A stretch of DNA of 64,000 nt from Tragulus kanchil (GCA_022376925.1 JAIOJX010000032.1:97084794-97148793); one strand, 5' to 3'. Positions 1-11,840 are shown, counted from the first letter of the stretch. The notes: generated by a model from the sequence alone, not told the origin. Numbers and translations are program-made.

Positions 1-1294
1 TGTCTTAATGTTAAAAAATTAATAGCTAAAGTTGACTAAATACACCAAATGTAGCTCTATACTAGCAGTACTTTTGTAGACTAATAGGTTACCGTTAGAA
101 AATGGTAGCCTGTGACATGATGAGTCAAGTTATTAGTATGTCTTCTGGGTAGTCCCCCAGATCACTTTCCATGTTCTCTGTGGTTTCAGTGGTCAGTTCT
201 CAGAAGAAATGGCCAACTCCTTCTGATGACTCCAGAAATACAAGGCCAATCAGAAATAAATCCTGCAATCACTGCAGCAACAATTAGTGCTACCAGCAGT
301 CTTCCTCAACTCAGAAAAACATTACTTCTGTGAGATCTCGTATACAGTTATTACAGGCCCTGTAGAATGACAGCTTGCAGCCTGTAGCCAGGAAGTCAGC
401 CACTGTGGACAATGGAACACAGGCAGTATGTCTCAGAGAGAGCTTCAGGCCTCTGGTCGGAAAGAGATACATCAGGGGCAAAAGGGCCAAGGCAGCCTGG
501 CATGACGTCTTTTCTTGAGGTAACACCAGTAACACCAGGCAAAGCCACACACCCCAGCTCCACCTCTCCTTAGAATGAGAGACCAGAAATGGTATTTTAT
601 TAGGAGTATCGAGTATCCTTAAAAACACTTACGGTCTCGGGGGGGGGGTGGGGGGAAGACAGCAGTAATATACTCCCTGCCTTCTCCACAAATGCGAACT
701 CTGCAGCTCAATCAGCAAAGGAGTGGGAAGAAGCATGTGCCTGGATGGGAGGGAAGGCTCTGGAAGCCGGATTCCTTACTTGGAGATGCTGACCCTACCT
801 ACCAAGTTCCCATGCTGTTCCTAGGTTGGGCTACAAGATTCACAAGAGCTTAGTCATCACATCCCACATTGGCCATGGGCCTATTACCCCCTGTGGATGG
901 ATTTTCAATCCAGTTCTATGAGAATTTCTCTCTGTCCCTGCCCCTCCCCAGCCAGCAGAGTCTCAGCCCAAGGCCTCAACGTTTCTGAATTAACCCTTTC
1001 CTTAGAACCACTGGACCTGCCGACAGACACAGTGACTGTCTTATTAGATTTTTCCACAGCTTACAACAGTGCCCCATGTGCCTTATCTCACCGGGTTCTC
1101 AGGGTGGTTCAGAGGCTGGAGGTGATACACAGTGGCCCACATGTCAAGGACATAGAAACTGAGGTTTGAGTGACAAGGCCTTCTCCCAAAGTCATATCGG
1201 GCTGCCTGCTCTAAAGTGAGGGTTCCTTCTTTCCACCAGCCCACAGTCACCACCCTGAGGCTCCTCGATCTATCAGAGCTGTGGGCTTTGGCCT
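1..1294. other. intronic sequence, no gene seen
   Basis: I see no convincing gene, splice-flanked exon or recognisable young repeat here. The two open frames of 90-105 codons lack any family resemblance and fit chance. A run of ten G, one T and six G at 639-655 is the only low-complexity element. By position this is deep intron of FGGY, which is read from the other strand. Confidence 0.6.
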
Positions 1295-1795
1295 TTCGGA
1301 ATAATAATGATAAAAGCTATTGCCAACAAAGATCTGTCTAGTGAAAGCTGTGGTTTTTCTAGTAGCCATGTATGGATGTGAGAGCTGGACCATAAAGGAG
1401 TCTGAGTGCCAAAGAACTGACGGTTTTGAATGGTAGTGCTGGAGTGGACTCTTAAGAGTTCCAAGGACTGCAAGGAAATTAAACCAGTTAATTCTAAAGA
1501 AAATCAACCCAGAATATTCACTGGAAGCACTGATGCTAAAGCTGAAGCTCCAATAGTTACATGATGTGAAGAGATGACTCACTGAAAAAGACCCTGATGC
1601 TGGTAAAGACTGAGGGCAGGAGGAGAAGGGGGCGTCAGAGGATGAGGTGGTTGGATGGCATCTCTGCCTCAATAGACATGAGTTTGAGCAAACTCAGGGA
1701 GATAGTGAAGGACAGGAAAGCCTGGCATGTTGCTGTCCAAGGGGTTACAAAGAGTTGGTCACAACTGAGTAAACTGAGCAACAACAACGAGAACA
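1295..1795 (+). mobile_element. BovB (RTE) LINE, 3' end
   Basis: The sequence follows the last part of the BovB reverse-transcriptase frame and its short 3' end. Recognisable pieces are the block for YGCESWT (around 1370-1390), a GRRRRGRQRMRWLDG-like block (around 1612-1660), MDMSLSKLRE (about 1676-1705), and the terminal stretch ending in an ACAACTGAGTAAACTGAGC-like tail with CAA repeats. The frame is broken by several stops, so it is a dead, 5'-truncated copy. BovB is abundant in ruminants. Confidence 0.9.
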
Positions 1796-2594
1796 TTCAG
1801 TTTCAGAGGTTTCACTTTCAATCTTGGGCAACTCACTGAACTTCTACATCCCTTATAACCTCCTACACACACACATGGCACATGAGCTGGAGTATAGACA
1901 GAGCAGGTCCCCAACACAAGGCAACTTTAGGCACATGTCATTACACAGGCGCTGAATCCAGTTCACACTATGGAACTCTCTGTGTGGAATGCATTAATTC
2001 TCTCTCAGTTACCAAGCAACTGACAAAAAGTAGCCTTTTCAAGAAAAAAAAAAAAGAATTCAGCAGTCACTGGGGTGTGTGACTTGGCAATAAAGGCTTC
2101 TGCATTCCAACAACAATCCTTTGAGCAAAGCAATCCCTCAGGCTTGGAAGCCACCAAAGAGAACAACTCTTTCTCTCTTTTTAATCATCTATTACTTCAT
2201 AAAACCACAGCCTTCCTTGGGAGGAGGCTACCACTCAAAGCACACACAGCTGTGGGTCTCGGCAGAGGGTGAAGGTGGAGTAGTGAATCCAAGGTTCAAG
2301 GCCAGGCAGCAGCCACCCCTACTAGTCTGGGACAGAGAAACAGAGCTTTCTCCCTTTCCTTCTCACTGCCATGTCCAGGGAAGCAGCGAGGTCTCCGCTG
2401 GCTTCTGGCTTCTGAACTTCGGGGTAAAGTGAAGCAGACACTGCAGTGTACGTCTGGAGATACCAGGGTCCACGAGCAGCATGGGAAAGTAGGGAGAACC
2501 AGTTAAAAAGGATCATCAGATATGCTGTTATGACTTGTGAAGGGATTTTCTATGGGCTTCCTGCTGTGTGCAGTGGATGAAAGGGAGGAACAGA
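1796..2594. other. intronic sequence, no gene seen
   Basis: No gene or well-defined repeat is visible. There is an A run at about 2044-2055. Open frames of 64-103 codons on both strands overlap one another and carry no known motif. Confidence 0.55.
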
Positions 2595-4823
2595 GCTTCC
2601 TAATTCCCCTCCTAGTAAACGATCCTGCTGTAACATCTCAAATACTCAGGCTGTTTGCCAGCACAAGGACACACTGAAAAGAAAAACTTGTATCATTCTG
2701 CATTTAGGATAAGAAGCATGGCAAACGCTGATAGCCCAGAGAGGAGAGATGTTTCAGGAAAAATCTTACTCCTTAATGTCATTCTTTAAAAAAAAAAAAA
2801 AAAAGGCTGGAAACCATGGACTCAGTCATAATCCGCAACCAAACACTTTCCAGAATGAATGAATCAATTGTGTTTCAAACTCTCATCTACAGAGAAAAAG
2901 ACCAAACACTGGAGATATTTCAAGTCAGGCAGACAGCTACACTGAGAAGTTTGTGCTACCAAAGGTGTCTTTCTAAAAACTTAAAACTCGACATGACATT
3001 TCTTTGTGTAAAATGGTTCACCAGTTTCATGGTTTTATCTCCTTGGCATGGCTCTCAGGACATTTAACCCAGCTCCAACTTGGCCATTTCCTTGTATGAC
3101 TCCTTCTGGGCTCACTGCCCATCAGCCCTCTCTTCGGCACTCCCCACCCTGATCTCACCTCATTTCTTTCCCTTCCCCAATCCCACAGTACTCTTTCAGA
3201 CTCCCCTGGCTCTACTACAGGACTGACTTTCCCATCTTCCCTCAGGATCAAACTTCTGCGCCTGATTCGAACGCAGATCAAATGTCACCTTTTCAGTGGA
3301 CCCCTCCCTCCCTCACTGTGTCCTTATTATTTGTTCACACACCTAAGTCCATCTCAAAAGGACAAACTCCTGGAGGGCAAAAGTCAGCTAAGGCATGAAA
3401 AAAAAATGCAAAATCTTTCAGGAGGTATAAAGAAACGTAAAGGTAAACGCTTCTAAAATAAAATTATAATGAAGCTGGAAAAAGATGTGTGCAAAAGGAA
3501 ATGGTTATTAATAATACGATGTATGATGATCACACAGTGAGCCTGATACCAAGGTTTGGTGAGTCAGCCTCAAAGCTCTATCATCATTTTTGTGTGTTTG
3601 GCCATATCCCTGCCTCTAATGAATAATTCTAGACAGTGTTCAGAGAAGGAACAGGGCTTTGGGGATGAGGCGGCTAAAAAGTCCTCACGGAGGCTAGATT
3701 TGAAGGCAGGGGGGCTTCCTAATTCCCCTCCTAGTAAACGATCCTGCTGTAACATCTCAAATACTCAGGCTGTTTGCCAGCACAAGGACACACTGAAAAG
3801 AAAAACTTGTATCATTCTGCATTTAGGATAAGAAGCATGGCAAACGCTGATAGCCCAGAGAGGAGAGATGTTTCAGGAAAAATCTTACTCCTTAATGTCA
3901 TTCTTTAAAAAAAAAAAAAAAAAGGCTGGAAACCATGGACTCAGTCATAATCCGCAACCAAACACTTTCCAGAATGAATGAATCAATTGTGTTTCAAACT
4001 CTCATCTACAGAGAAAAAAAGACCAAACACTGGAGATATTTCAAGTCAGGCAGACAGCTACACTGAGAAGTTTGTGCTACCAAAGGTGTCTTTCTAAAAA
4101 CTTAAAACTCGACATGACATTTCTTTGTGTAAAATGGTTCACCAGTTTCATGGTTTTATCTCCTTGGCATGGCTCTCAGGACATTTAACCCAGCTCCAAC
4201 TTGGCCATTTCCTTGTATGACTCCTTCTGGGCTCACTGCCCATCAGCCCTCTCTTCGGCACTCCCCACCCTGATCTCACCTCATTTCTTTCCCTTCCCCA
4301 ATCCCACAGTACTCTTTCAGACTCCCCTGGCTCTACTACAGGACTGACTTTCCCATCTTCCCTCAGGATCAAACTTCTGCGTCTGATTCGAACGCAGATC
4401 AAATGTCACCTTTTCAGTGGACCCCTCCCTCCCTCACTGTGTCCTTATTATTTGTTCACACACCTAAGTCCATCTCAAAAGGACAAACTCCTGGAGGGCA
4501 AAAGTCAGCTAAGGCATGAAAAAAAAATGCAAAATCTTTCAGGAGGTATAAAGAAACGTAAAGGTAAACGCTTCTAAAATAAAATTATAATGAAGCTGGA
4601 AAAAGATGTGTGCAAAAGGAAATGGTTATTAATAATACGATGTATGATGATCACACAGTGAGCCTGATACCAAGGTTTGGTGAGTCAGCCTCAAAGCTCT
4701 ATCATCATTTTTGTGTGTGTGGCCATATACCTGCCTCTAATGAATAATTATAGACAGTGTTCAGAGAAGGAACAGGGCTTTGGGGATGAGGCGGCTAAAA
4801 AAGTCCTCACGGAGGCTAGATTT
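2595..4823 (+). repeat. direct duplication 1 (unit about 1.12 kb)
   Basis: Positions 2595-3704 are repeated at 3714-4823, offset 1119-1121. The copies differ only by homopolymer lengths and a few substitutions. Three of these lie within 60 bases near the end of the first copy (3593-3630), close to the join. The short stretch at 3705-3713 is filler. The copies carry an A17-18 tract (2788 and 3907 areas) and an L2-like segment. Probably an unmerged overlap and not a true tandem duplication. Confidence 0.95.
3060..3400 (+). mobile_element. L2 LINE remnant (second copy 4181-4521)
   Basis: A C/T-rich stretch resembles the 3' part of mammalian L2: a CATCTTCCCTCAGG-type block, AAATGTCACCTTTTCAGTGG, then the TCCTTATTATTTGTTCACAC and 'aaactcctggagggcaaaa' blocks. 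It is old and heavily mutated. The copy at 4181-4521 exists only because the block is duplicated. Confidence 0.6.
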
Positions 4824-4849
4824 GAGCCGAAGTCTAACGATCAAGTAGA

Positions 4850-5195
4850 AAAAAATATTTATGCTACTGCTGAGAATGACACCCAAGAAACAAATGTATA
4901 GACAGCAAGGGGGAAAGACAGGTGCAATGAACTGGTAGATGGGGAATGACGTATATACGTACACTCTTGGCAATGTGTGTAAAATAACCAACAAGAACCT
5001 ACTGTCTAGCTCAGAGAACTCTACTAAGTGTTCTGTGGTGACCTAAATGGGAAGGAAATCCAAAAGAGAAGAGATATATGTATACATATAGCTGACTCTG
5101 ACTCACTTAGCTGTTTAACAGAAACTAATATGACACTGTAAGGCAATAGTATTCCAATAAAAAGTGATTTAGAAATATAAAATGAAAATAAAGGT
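4850..5195 (+). mobile_element. L1 LINE 3' end
   Basis: The order of blocks matches the 3' UTR of artiodactyl L1: an AACCAACAAGAACCTACTGT block near 4986, 'agctcagagaactctactaagtgttctg' near 5010, 'agagatatatgtatacatat' near 5070, then 'aatatgacactgtaaggcaatagtattccaataaaa' near 5125. It is truncated and diverged. Confidence 0.75.
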
Positions 5196-5524
5196 TAATC
5201 CTCCTCAAAAATAAACTGACAAAGCAGATTACTCCCCTTAGAAAAGAATTTATTTTATTGTACCCTCACAGAATTTATTTATAAAATGAAATAATTCCAT
5301 TGAATAATTTCAATTATTCAAGAAACAAATACATATATGCATCTTCCCCCTGAAGCCCTACTATTGTACAGGAAGGTGAATTTATAATCCACCCTAGAGC
5401 TGATTTCCTAGCCATAAAAATGTTATCATGTGCATGAAAACTGATCCTATTCTGCAAGGTTGACTTTACCCAGGAATGTGATACCACCACAGGCACTAGG
5501 AAAACAAGGCTTTGGTATGTGAGC

Positions 5525-5690
5525 TCTAAGAACATTGGAGTCAGGCAGACCCGAGATTGATTACTGAACTCATCACTTCCCAGCTGTGTAGCTTTAGGCA
5601 AATTAATTTCCCTAAGCCTCAGTTTCCTCCAATGCTACATTACTAGCATCGGCCTCAAAGAATGTTGTGAGGGTTAAGGGAAACAAGGCG
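5525..5690 (+). mobile_element. MIR SINE
   Basis: The core matches MIR: 'cacttcccagctgtgtagctttaggcaaat' followed by 'cctaagcctcagtttcctcc' and a GTTGTGAGGGTTAAG block. It is an ancient mammal-wide SINE with no function to infer. Confidence 0.75.
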
Positions 5691-5734
5691 GAGTGCCTGA
5701 TAAATCAACAGATTTTACTCTCATTACTGCCACA

Positions 5735-5940
5735 GAGCTTCATGGGCTTCAAAGTGCTTTGACATGCATGACCTCCTCTGATCTGCCTAATTCTTTAAGG
5801 CAAAGAATAAGGGGGAAGGCAATAAATTATAAATCTCACCTTTCAGGTTAAGAAAGTAATATCCAGAAAGGGATCACAACTGTCCCAAGGTCATATAACA
5901 CAGAAATGGACAGACTGAAATTTATCGACAACTCTCTTAA
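5735..5940 (-). mobile_element. MIR SINE, reverse orientation
   Basis: Reverse-oriented MIR blocks are seen: 'aagtgctttgacatgcatgacctcctctgatc', then 'tgtcccaaggtcatataacacagaaatgg'. Divergence is high. Confidence 0.6.
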
Positions 5941-6584
5941 GGCCTGGCCCAGTGCTCTTAGCGGTCTGCCTCCCTAAAGCACAATAAAATGCAGAAGGAG
6001 GAAAGGAGAAGGATGCCGTGGTGATCTAAGTAACACAGTTCCAAGTAGGTGGTACTGTCTATGGAAAGGAGGATCCTCCTAGAAGAGAGGGCTTTGGACG
6101 CGGTAAGATCTCGTAACAGATAGGAAAACAAAGGGGAAGATCTGGACAAACACAGGTGAGGTGGTACTCCTTACCACTCCATTCTCATCATTACTTTCCT
6201 GTCTCCTTCTTGAATCCCTTGTCTTTAGTTTCCCTTTAAATGCAGATGGTCTTATCTCATCCAAATGCTCTTCTCACTGTTTCTGTGCTCCCTGGAGAAT
6301 TTTAATTATCCCCATGGTTCCAACTAACTATGAGTCAAATAACACGCAAGCTCTCAAATGGCCCCACTGCACCTCTAACTCAACATTGCAAAACAGAATC
6401 CATTATTTTCCCCAAATGTTTCCCTCCTCCTTGGTGGACAGTGACACGGTTGCCCAAGGAGTCATCTCCTCCTTCTTTCTGTTTATATCCAGTCACCCTT
6501 CTAACTTAAATTCCCATTTAGTCCATGAAGGGGTTCCCACCTCTTCATCCCCCTGTGTTAGTCAGGGCTATCCAAAGAAATGAA
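5941..6584. other. intronic sequence, possibly an old repeat
   Basis: No gene is seen. The C/T-rich stretch at 6170-6560 has the look of an old dispersed mammalian repeat, with an 'aactcaacattgcaaaacagaatcc' block followed by a 'tcatctcctccttctttct' block, but I cannot name the family. The 140-codon frame across it is a by-product of low stop density. Confidence 0.4.
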
Positions 6585-7285
6585 AATATAAGTTGGTACA
6601 GACACTGTGAAAAACAGTATGAAGATTCCTCTAAAAAAGTAAACCTAAAAACTACCATATGATCCAGCAATCCCACTCCTGGGCATATATCCAGAAAAAA
6701 ACCTGCAATTCAAAAAGATACACTCTCCCTGATATTCACATCAGCACTACTCGTAATAGCCAAGACATGGAAACAACCTAAATAGTCTCCAAAAGATGGA
6801 TAGATAAATAAGATGTGGTACACATATATGATAGAATACTACTCACCCATAAAAAAGAACAAAATAATGCCATTTACAACAGCATGGATACAATTAGAGA
6901 TGATCATACTAAGTAAGTCAGAAGGAGAAAGACAAATATCATATGATATCACCTATATGTGGAATCTAAATATGAGACCAACAAACTTATTCACAAGACA
7001 GAAACAGACTCATGGACGTAGAGAAGTGACTCGTGGTTGCCAAGAGGGAGGGGGTTTGGGAAGGGATGGATTGAGAGGTTGCAGTAAGCAGACACAAACT
7101 ATTACACATAGAATGAATAAGCAACAAGGTCCTACTGTAAAGCACAGAAAACTATATTTAATATCCTATGATAAACCATAATGGAAAAGAATACCAAAAA
7201 GAATATATATGTATAAATGAATCATTCTGCTGTACAGAAGAACACAACATTGTATACCACCTATACTTTTAATTAAAAAGAAAGA
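6585..7285 (+). mobile_element. L1 LINE 3' end
   Basis: This is a long match to the end of L1 and its 3' UTR: ACCATATGATCCAGCAATCC near 6653, 'gggcatatatccagaaaa' near 6681, 'ggaaacaacctaaat' near 6769, 'gatgtggtacacatatatgatagaatactactcacc' near 6812, then 'agcaacaaggtcctactgtaaagcac' near 7119 and a poly-purine end. The element is 5'-truncated and has stops, so it is inactive. Confidence 0.9.
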
Positions 7286-7620
7286 GAGCAAGATGAATCT
7301 GCTTCTCCACCACTTGAATTGGGAATGGGCATAGGACCTGGTTTAACCAAAGCAACGAAACAGAAGCACTACCAGGCTACTTTTGAATGGAGGTTTCAGA
7401 GATTCCGCTTTTCTCTTATTGGAGCGTAGAGCTGTAGCCCCATGAGGCAGGGGAGGCTGACCTGCTAGGGACGAGAGAGGACATGGGAGCAAAAACAAAG
7501 CATCCTGGTTATTCACACTTTCAGGAGAGCTGAGCCCAGCCCTGATCAGGAAATCCAGCAGCCCTCCAGGGATTCCTGAACACTTTCACCAGAGATCATA
7601 AAATCCACTTAGCTTAGCCT
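7286..7620. other. intronic sequence, nothing recognised
   Basis: No gene, exon or repeat family could be recognised. The stretch separates the L1 end from the Bov-A2 insertion. Confidence 0.5.
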
Positions 7621-7632
7621 ATCCCAAATCAG

Positions 7633-7836
7633 GGCTTTCCTGGTGGCTCAGACAGGAAAGAATCTGCATACAATGCAGGAGACCCGGGTTCTATCCTTGG
7701 GTTGGGAAGATCCCCTGGTGAAGGAAATGTCAACCCCTCCAGTATTCTTGCCTGGAGAATCCCACAGACAGAGGAGCCTGGCGGTCTATAGTCCACGGGG
7801 TCACGAAGAGTTGGACACAACTGAAGCCACTAATAC
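7633..7836 (+). mobile_element. Bov-A2 SINE with 12-bp target-site duplication
   Basis: The element runs from GGGCTTTCCTGGTGGCTCAG to GAGTTGGACACAACTGAAGC, the typical start and end of ruminant Bov-A2. It also has the internal GGTTGGGAAGATCCCCTGG and 'cctggagaatccca' blocks. ATCCCAAATCAG stands on both sides (7621-7632 and 7837-7848) and marks a retrotransposed insertion. The antisense open frame inside it is a by-product of the SINE. Confidence 0.95.
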
Positions 7837-8207
7837 ATCCCAAATCAGTAGCCTGCATAATTACAAAGTAAATAAATGGTTGCCTTTTTACTTTATTAAG
7901 TGTTGAGGTGGTTTGTTATCACCCTACCTCATATGGCCTCTTTCAAACTTTAACTTCCTTCAATTCCCACCTGCTACACAGCCAATTAGAATACAATGGC
8001 CTATGTAAAATATATGTTTGACTATGTAAATAATTCATTCACTTGTTCATTCATTCATTCTTCATTTGGTGTCCTTTATGTCAGGCACTGTGCTCAGTGA
8101 GACCAATGAACTTATCTACAAAACAGAAGCAGACTCAGGGACAGACAGCCCCATATACAGGGAGCTTTCCAATTTCTGAACCCACCACCTTTGGACTTAA
8201 AAGACTA

Positions 8208-8395
8208 GGACTTTCCTGGTGGCCCAACGATTAAGACTGTACCTTCCAGCGTGGGAGACACAGGTTCAACCCCCAATGGGGGAGCTAAAATCCTACTCGT
8301 CTTGTGGCCAGAAAACCAAAACATAAAACAGTACAAAGCAATACAGTAAGAAATTCAATGAAGACTTTTTAAAATGTCCACACAAAAACAACAAT
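8208..8395 (+). mobile_element. Bov-tA-type SINE (tRNA-derived)
   Basis: It starts with AGGACTTTCCTGGTGGCCCA and carries the tRNA-like B box as CAGGTTCAACCCCCA. An A-rich tail with 'acagtacaaagcaatacagt' follows. It is older than the sharp-edged SINEs elsewhere in the window and is not a tRNA gene. Confidence 0.75.
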
Positions 8396-8741
8396 AAAGA
8401 AGAATACCTTGTCGTCTTTTAATAAAAATATTAAAATGATTTACATGGAATGTACAAACCATGTCTTACTTGCCCGCTTCCTCTCAGATATGCTTTACCT
8501 CTGAGCTACTGCACAAAAATTGAATATACTGCCCTTTATCTCACCATTATCATTACCTGTTTATCCACAATGTGGCCTGTCTGGATACCCTCCCTCTCTC
8601 ACCTGGCCAAAACGTGATCATCATTTAGGACTCAGGCTCTCCATGACCTGTTCTCTGATTCCCCCCCCAGAGTGGGGTGATCCTGTGCCATGCTCGCCGG
8701 GAAGACTCAGTGATCAGCCCACCATGGCACTTCCTGTCATC
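8396..8741. other. intronic sequence, nothing definite
   Basis: No gene is seen. The C/T-rich part resembles an L2 body leading into the L2-like GAATGAATGAGC tail at 8840-8900, but the match is weak. Confidence 0.4.
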
Positions 8742-9395
8742 TGCTCACGTGTCTGTCTCCCTCATGTTACTGAAAACTCTGAGAGTCAGCGATTGTGTTT
8801 TTCGTTCAGTCTCTCTGCTACTAGGACTTTGCCTTGTATCTGATCGATAGACGATGAATAACATTAGCTGAATGAATGAGCAAATAAATGAATGAGCATA
8901 GATGTGCAACCTAAATAGGAATTTATGGAAATGGAAATAAGAAATGAATGAATACATGAGTGACATTGTGAATAAGGACTGTCCCAGTTTCTCTTTTCTC
9001 ATTCAAGTTAATGGCTTTTCACCGTCTGTCTTAGGGGCACAGACAGATGCTAGCCAAGCCAGACTGCCAGGAAGATAAATTTCTCTTTTCAGGGTGAGCA
9101 GGTCCTTTGGAGAAGTTTCATTTTAATTGGAAAATGGATTAATTCACTTCCTGGCTGGGACTCCTGGGTCAGTGCAGCACCACCCTGAACAGCTGCCAAG
9201 CTCCCAGGAGAGGGGGCTGAAGTGGGAAAAGTGCTTCATCAGACGTCGCCTGCCCTGGGACATCTGAGGACACGCTGGTGGCAGGTCCAGGCTCACAGGG
9301 ATGACTCTCTTCTTTCTGTTCCCAGCTTCCTTCAACCCAAATGAAGGTTGGGTGCACTTCACAGTTCTACTTGACACTTCTGGGGACTTATCTGG

Positions 9396-9476
9396 GTGTG
9401 TGTGTGTGTGTGTGTGTGCGTATGGAAACAACCTAAATATCCACTGACAGATGAATGGATGAAGAAGATGTGGTCC

Positions 9477-9527
<51 letters not shown>

Positions 9528-9561
9528 CATATATAAATACACACACACACACACACACATA
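9396..9561 (+). repeat. GT/TA/CA compound microsatellite with L1 fragment
   Basis: A GT run (9396-9418) is followed by an L1 3' fragment containing GGAAACAACCTAAATATCC (9424-9478). Then come a TA run of about 43 bases, an interrupted CATACATATATAAATA part and a CA run ending near 9560. The array therefore sits within an L1-derived segment. The 144-codon frames over it are microsatellite translations. Confidence 0.9.
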
Positions 9562-10556
9562 TGGAGGACAAGTTCCACAACTGAGAAATTCCTTCACTAC
9601 CCAAGTAGTAGAAGATCAGAATTTCATAACTCTACCTTGTGATCGTACATACTAGTCCAACATCCCAGAAAAACATCCTTTTCTAAGGAACACCTCTGCA
9701 TCTTCTGTGAAGTGTTCTTAAACAGGGCACTGAACACTATAAGGATTTTGTGTCCTGGCCCCAGGCTTTCCTTTAGTCTCATCCAACAACACCTTTTCCT
9801 TTCCACACCACCCCTCCCCACCCTGTCCCTGATTCCTCAAATGACTGATACAGCGATAGCTCTAGAAACACAGTATTCTATTCTGCACAGAGGTACCTGT
9901 GCATGCTCACGTGTCTGTCTCCCTCATGTTACTGAAAACTCTGAGAGTCAGCGATTGTGTTTTTCGTTCAGTCTCTCTGCTACTAGGACTTTGCCTTGTA
10001 TCTGATCGATGACGATGAATAACATTAGCTGAATGAATGAGAAAATAAATGAATGAGCATAGATGTGCAACCTAAATAGGAATTTATGGAAATGGAAATA
10101 AGAAATGAATGAATACATGAGTGACATTGTGAATAAGGACTGTCCCAGTTTCTCTTTTCTCATTCAAGTTAATGGCTTTTCACCGTCTGTCTTAGGGGCA
10201 CAGACAGATGCTAGCCAAGCCAGACTGCCAGGAAGATAAATTTCTCTTTTCAGGGTGAGCAGGTCCTTTGGAGAAGTTTCATTTTAATTGGAAAATGGAT
10301 TAATTCACTTCCTGGCTGGGACTCCTGGGTCAGTGCAGCACCACCCTGAACAGCTGCCAAGCTCCCAGGAGAGGGGGCTGAAGTGGGAAAAGTGCTTCAT
10401 CAGACGTCGCCTGCCCTGGGACATCTGAGGACACGCTGGTGGCAGGTCCAGGCTCACAGGGATGACTCTCTTCTTTCTGTTCCCAGCTTCCTTCAACCCA
10501 AATGAAGGTTGGGTGCACTTCACAGTTCTACTTGACACTTCTGGGGACTTATCTGG

Positions 10557-10637
10557 GTGTGTGTGTGTGTGTGTGTGTGCGTATGGAAACAACCTAAATA
10601 TCCACTGACAGATGAATGGATGAAGAAGATGTGGTCC

Positions 10638-10696
<59 letters not shown>

Positions 10697-10722
10697 TATA
10701 CACACACACACACACACACATA
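10557..10722 (+). repeat. second copy of the compound microsatellite
   Basis: Same array as at 9396-9561. Here the TA run is about 51 bases and the interrupted part is shortened to CATATATATACACAC. The difference is of the kind produced by slippage or by read errors in a dinucleotide run. Confidence 0.9.
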
Positions 10723-11099
10723 TGGAGGACAAGTTCCACAACTGAGAAATTCCTTCACTACCCAAGTAGTAGAAGATCAGAATTTCATAACTCTACCTTG
10801 TGATCGTACATACTAGTCCAACATCCCAGAAAAACATCCTTTTCTAAGGAACACCTCTGCATCTTCTGTGAAGTGTTCTTAAACAGGGCACTGAACACTA
10901 TAAGGATTTTGTGTCCTGGCCCCAGGCTTTCCTTTAGTCTCATCCAACAACACCTTTTCCTTTCCACACCACCCCTCCCCACCCTGTCCCTGATTCCTCA
11001 AATGACTGATACAGCGATAGCTCTAGAAACACAGTATTCTATTCTGCACAGAGGTACCTGTGCATGCTCTACCACTTCTCCTCCACAGACAGACCGTCA

Positions 11100-11255
11100 G
11101 GTTGTATATCCAGGATCTAACACATCATGGCCGTGTGGCCTTGGGAAAGCTACTTAACTACTCTTCACTTCAACTTCTCTGTCTTATGATGATTACAGAG
11201 GACAACAGGACTACCTTTACTACATGGCTACTGAGAGAACAATCAGCACGTGCAT
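11100..11255 (+). mobile_element. MIR SINE (second copy 12211-12366)
   Basis: The MIR core is seen as 'cgtgtggccttgggaaagctacttaactactctt', then 'ttctctgtcttatgatgattacagagg'. The second copy is due to the block duplication. Confidence 0.7.
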
Positions 11256-11404
11256 CTGAAGTGTCCAGAAAAACATCTGGCTCAGAATAACCACTCTTAA
11301 ATGATTTTTTGTATTAGTTAAAATGCCAGTTCTACCACATTTCCAGTTTCAGGAAGGAGAATGGGCTTTAGAGACTGAAACACTTTAGTTCAAACCTTGT
11401 TTCT

Positions 11405-11840
11405 CCTAAGGGAACCCTCCTACACTGTTGGTAGGAATGTAAATTGGTGAAGATGCTATGGAAAATAGTATGGAGGTGCCTCAAAAAACTAAAAATAGAA
11501 TTACCATATGACCCAGCAACAAAACTGAAATTTACTGTATATATCCACAAAACTGAAATACTGCATATGATATGAAATTTACTGCATGTATCAACAAAAC
11601 TGAAATACAGCATATGAATATGACATTGCATATATCGACAAAACCTAAATTTACTGTATGACTCGAGGAACTCAAACTGGGGTTTGGTAACAAACTCAGA
11701 GGTGGGATGGGGAGAGAGATGGAGGGATGCTCAAGTGGGAGGGGACATGGGTAAACCTACAGCTTATTCGTGTTGATGTTTCATAGAAACCAATACAATA
11801 CTGTGAAGCAATTATCCTCCAGTTAAAATAAATAAATTGT
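11405..11840 (+). mobile_element. L1 fragment with internal repeat and 3' tail (second copy 12518-12955)
   Basis: It begins as L1 ('gggaaccctcctacactgttggtaggaatgtaaattgg') and continues to ACCATATGACCCAGCAAC. It then enters a short tandem repeat (11514-11662). A typical L1 3' UTR type end follows, with 'gggatggggagagagatggaggg', 'aattatcctccagttaaaa' and AAATAAATTG. The parent L1 resumes after this tail at 11842 with 'ttgctgcagcactatttac', so the tail part may be a second L1 nested in the first. Confidence 0.75.
11514..11662 (+). repeat. degenerate 30-45 bp minisatellite inside L1 (second copy 12626-12774)
   Basis: The motif CAAAACTGAAATTTACTGTA recurs three to four times with changes, beginning near 11520, 11547, 11593 and 11638. 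The units are of unequal length. It replaces the normal L1 sequence after the CCCAGCAA block. Confidence 0.75.

Larger units (their letters stand above)
8742..11064 (+). repeat. direct duplication 2 (unit about 1.16 kb)
   Basis: Positions 8742-9903 are repeated at 9904-11064, offset about 1161. The join has TGCTC as shared sequence. The main difference is the length of the TA/CA microsatellite. The last 280 bases of copy 2 are also the start of duplication 3. Confidence 0.95.

Noticed and set aside
639..655. G10-T-G6 run as a functional G-quadruplex
   Set aside because: A single short run of this kind is common and often misread in sequencing. Nothing nearby supports a role.
9144..9578. 144-codon frames at 9144 and 10305 on the minus strand
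   Set aside because: They run through TA/CA microsatellites and repeat identically in both copies of duplication 2. There is no family resemblance.
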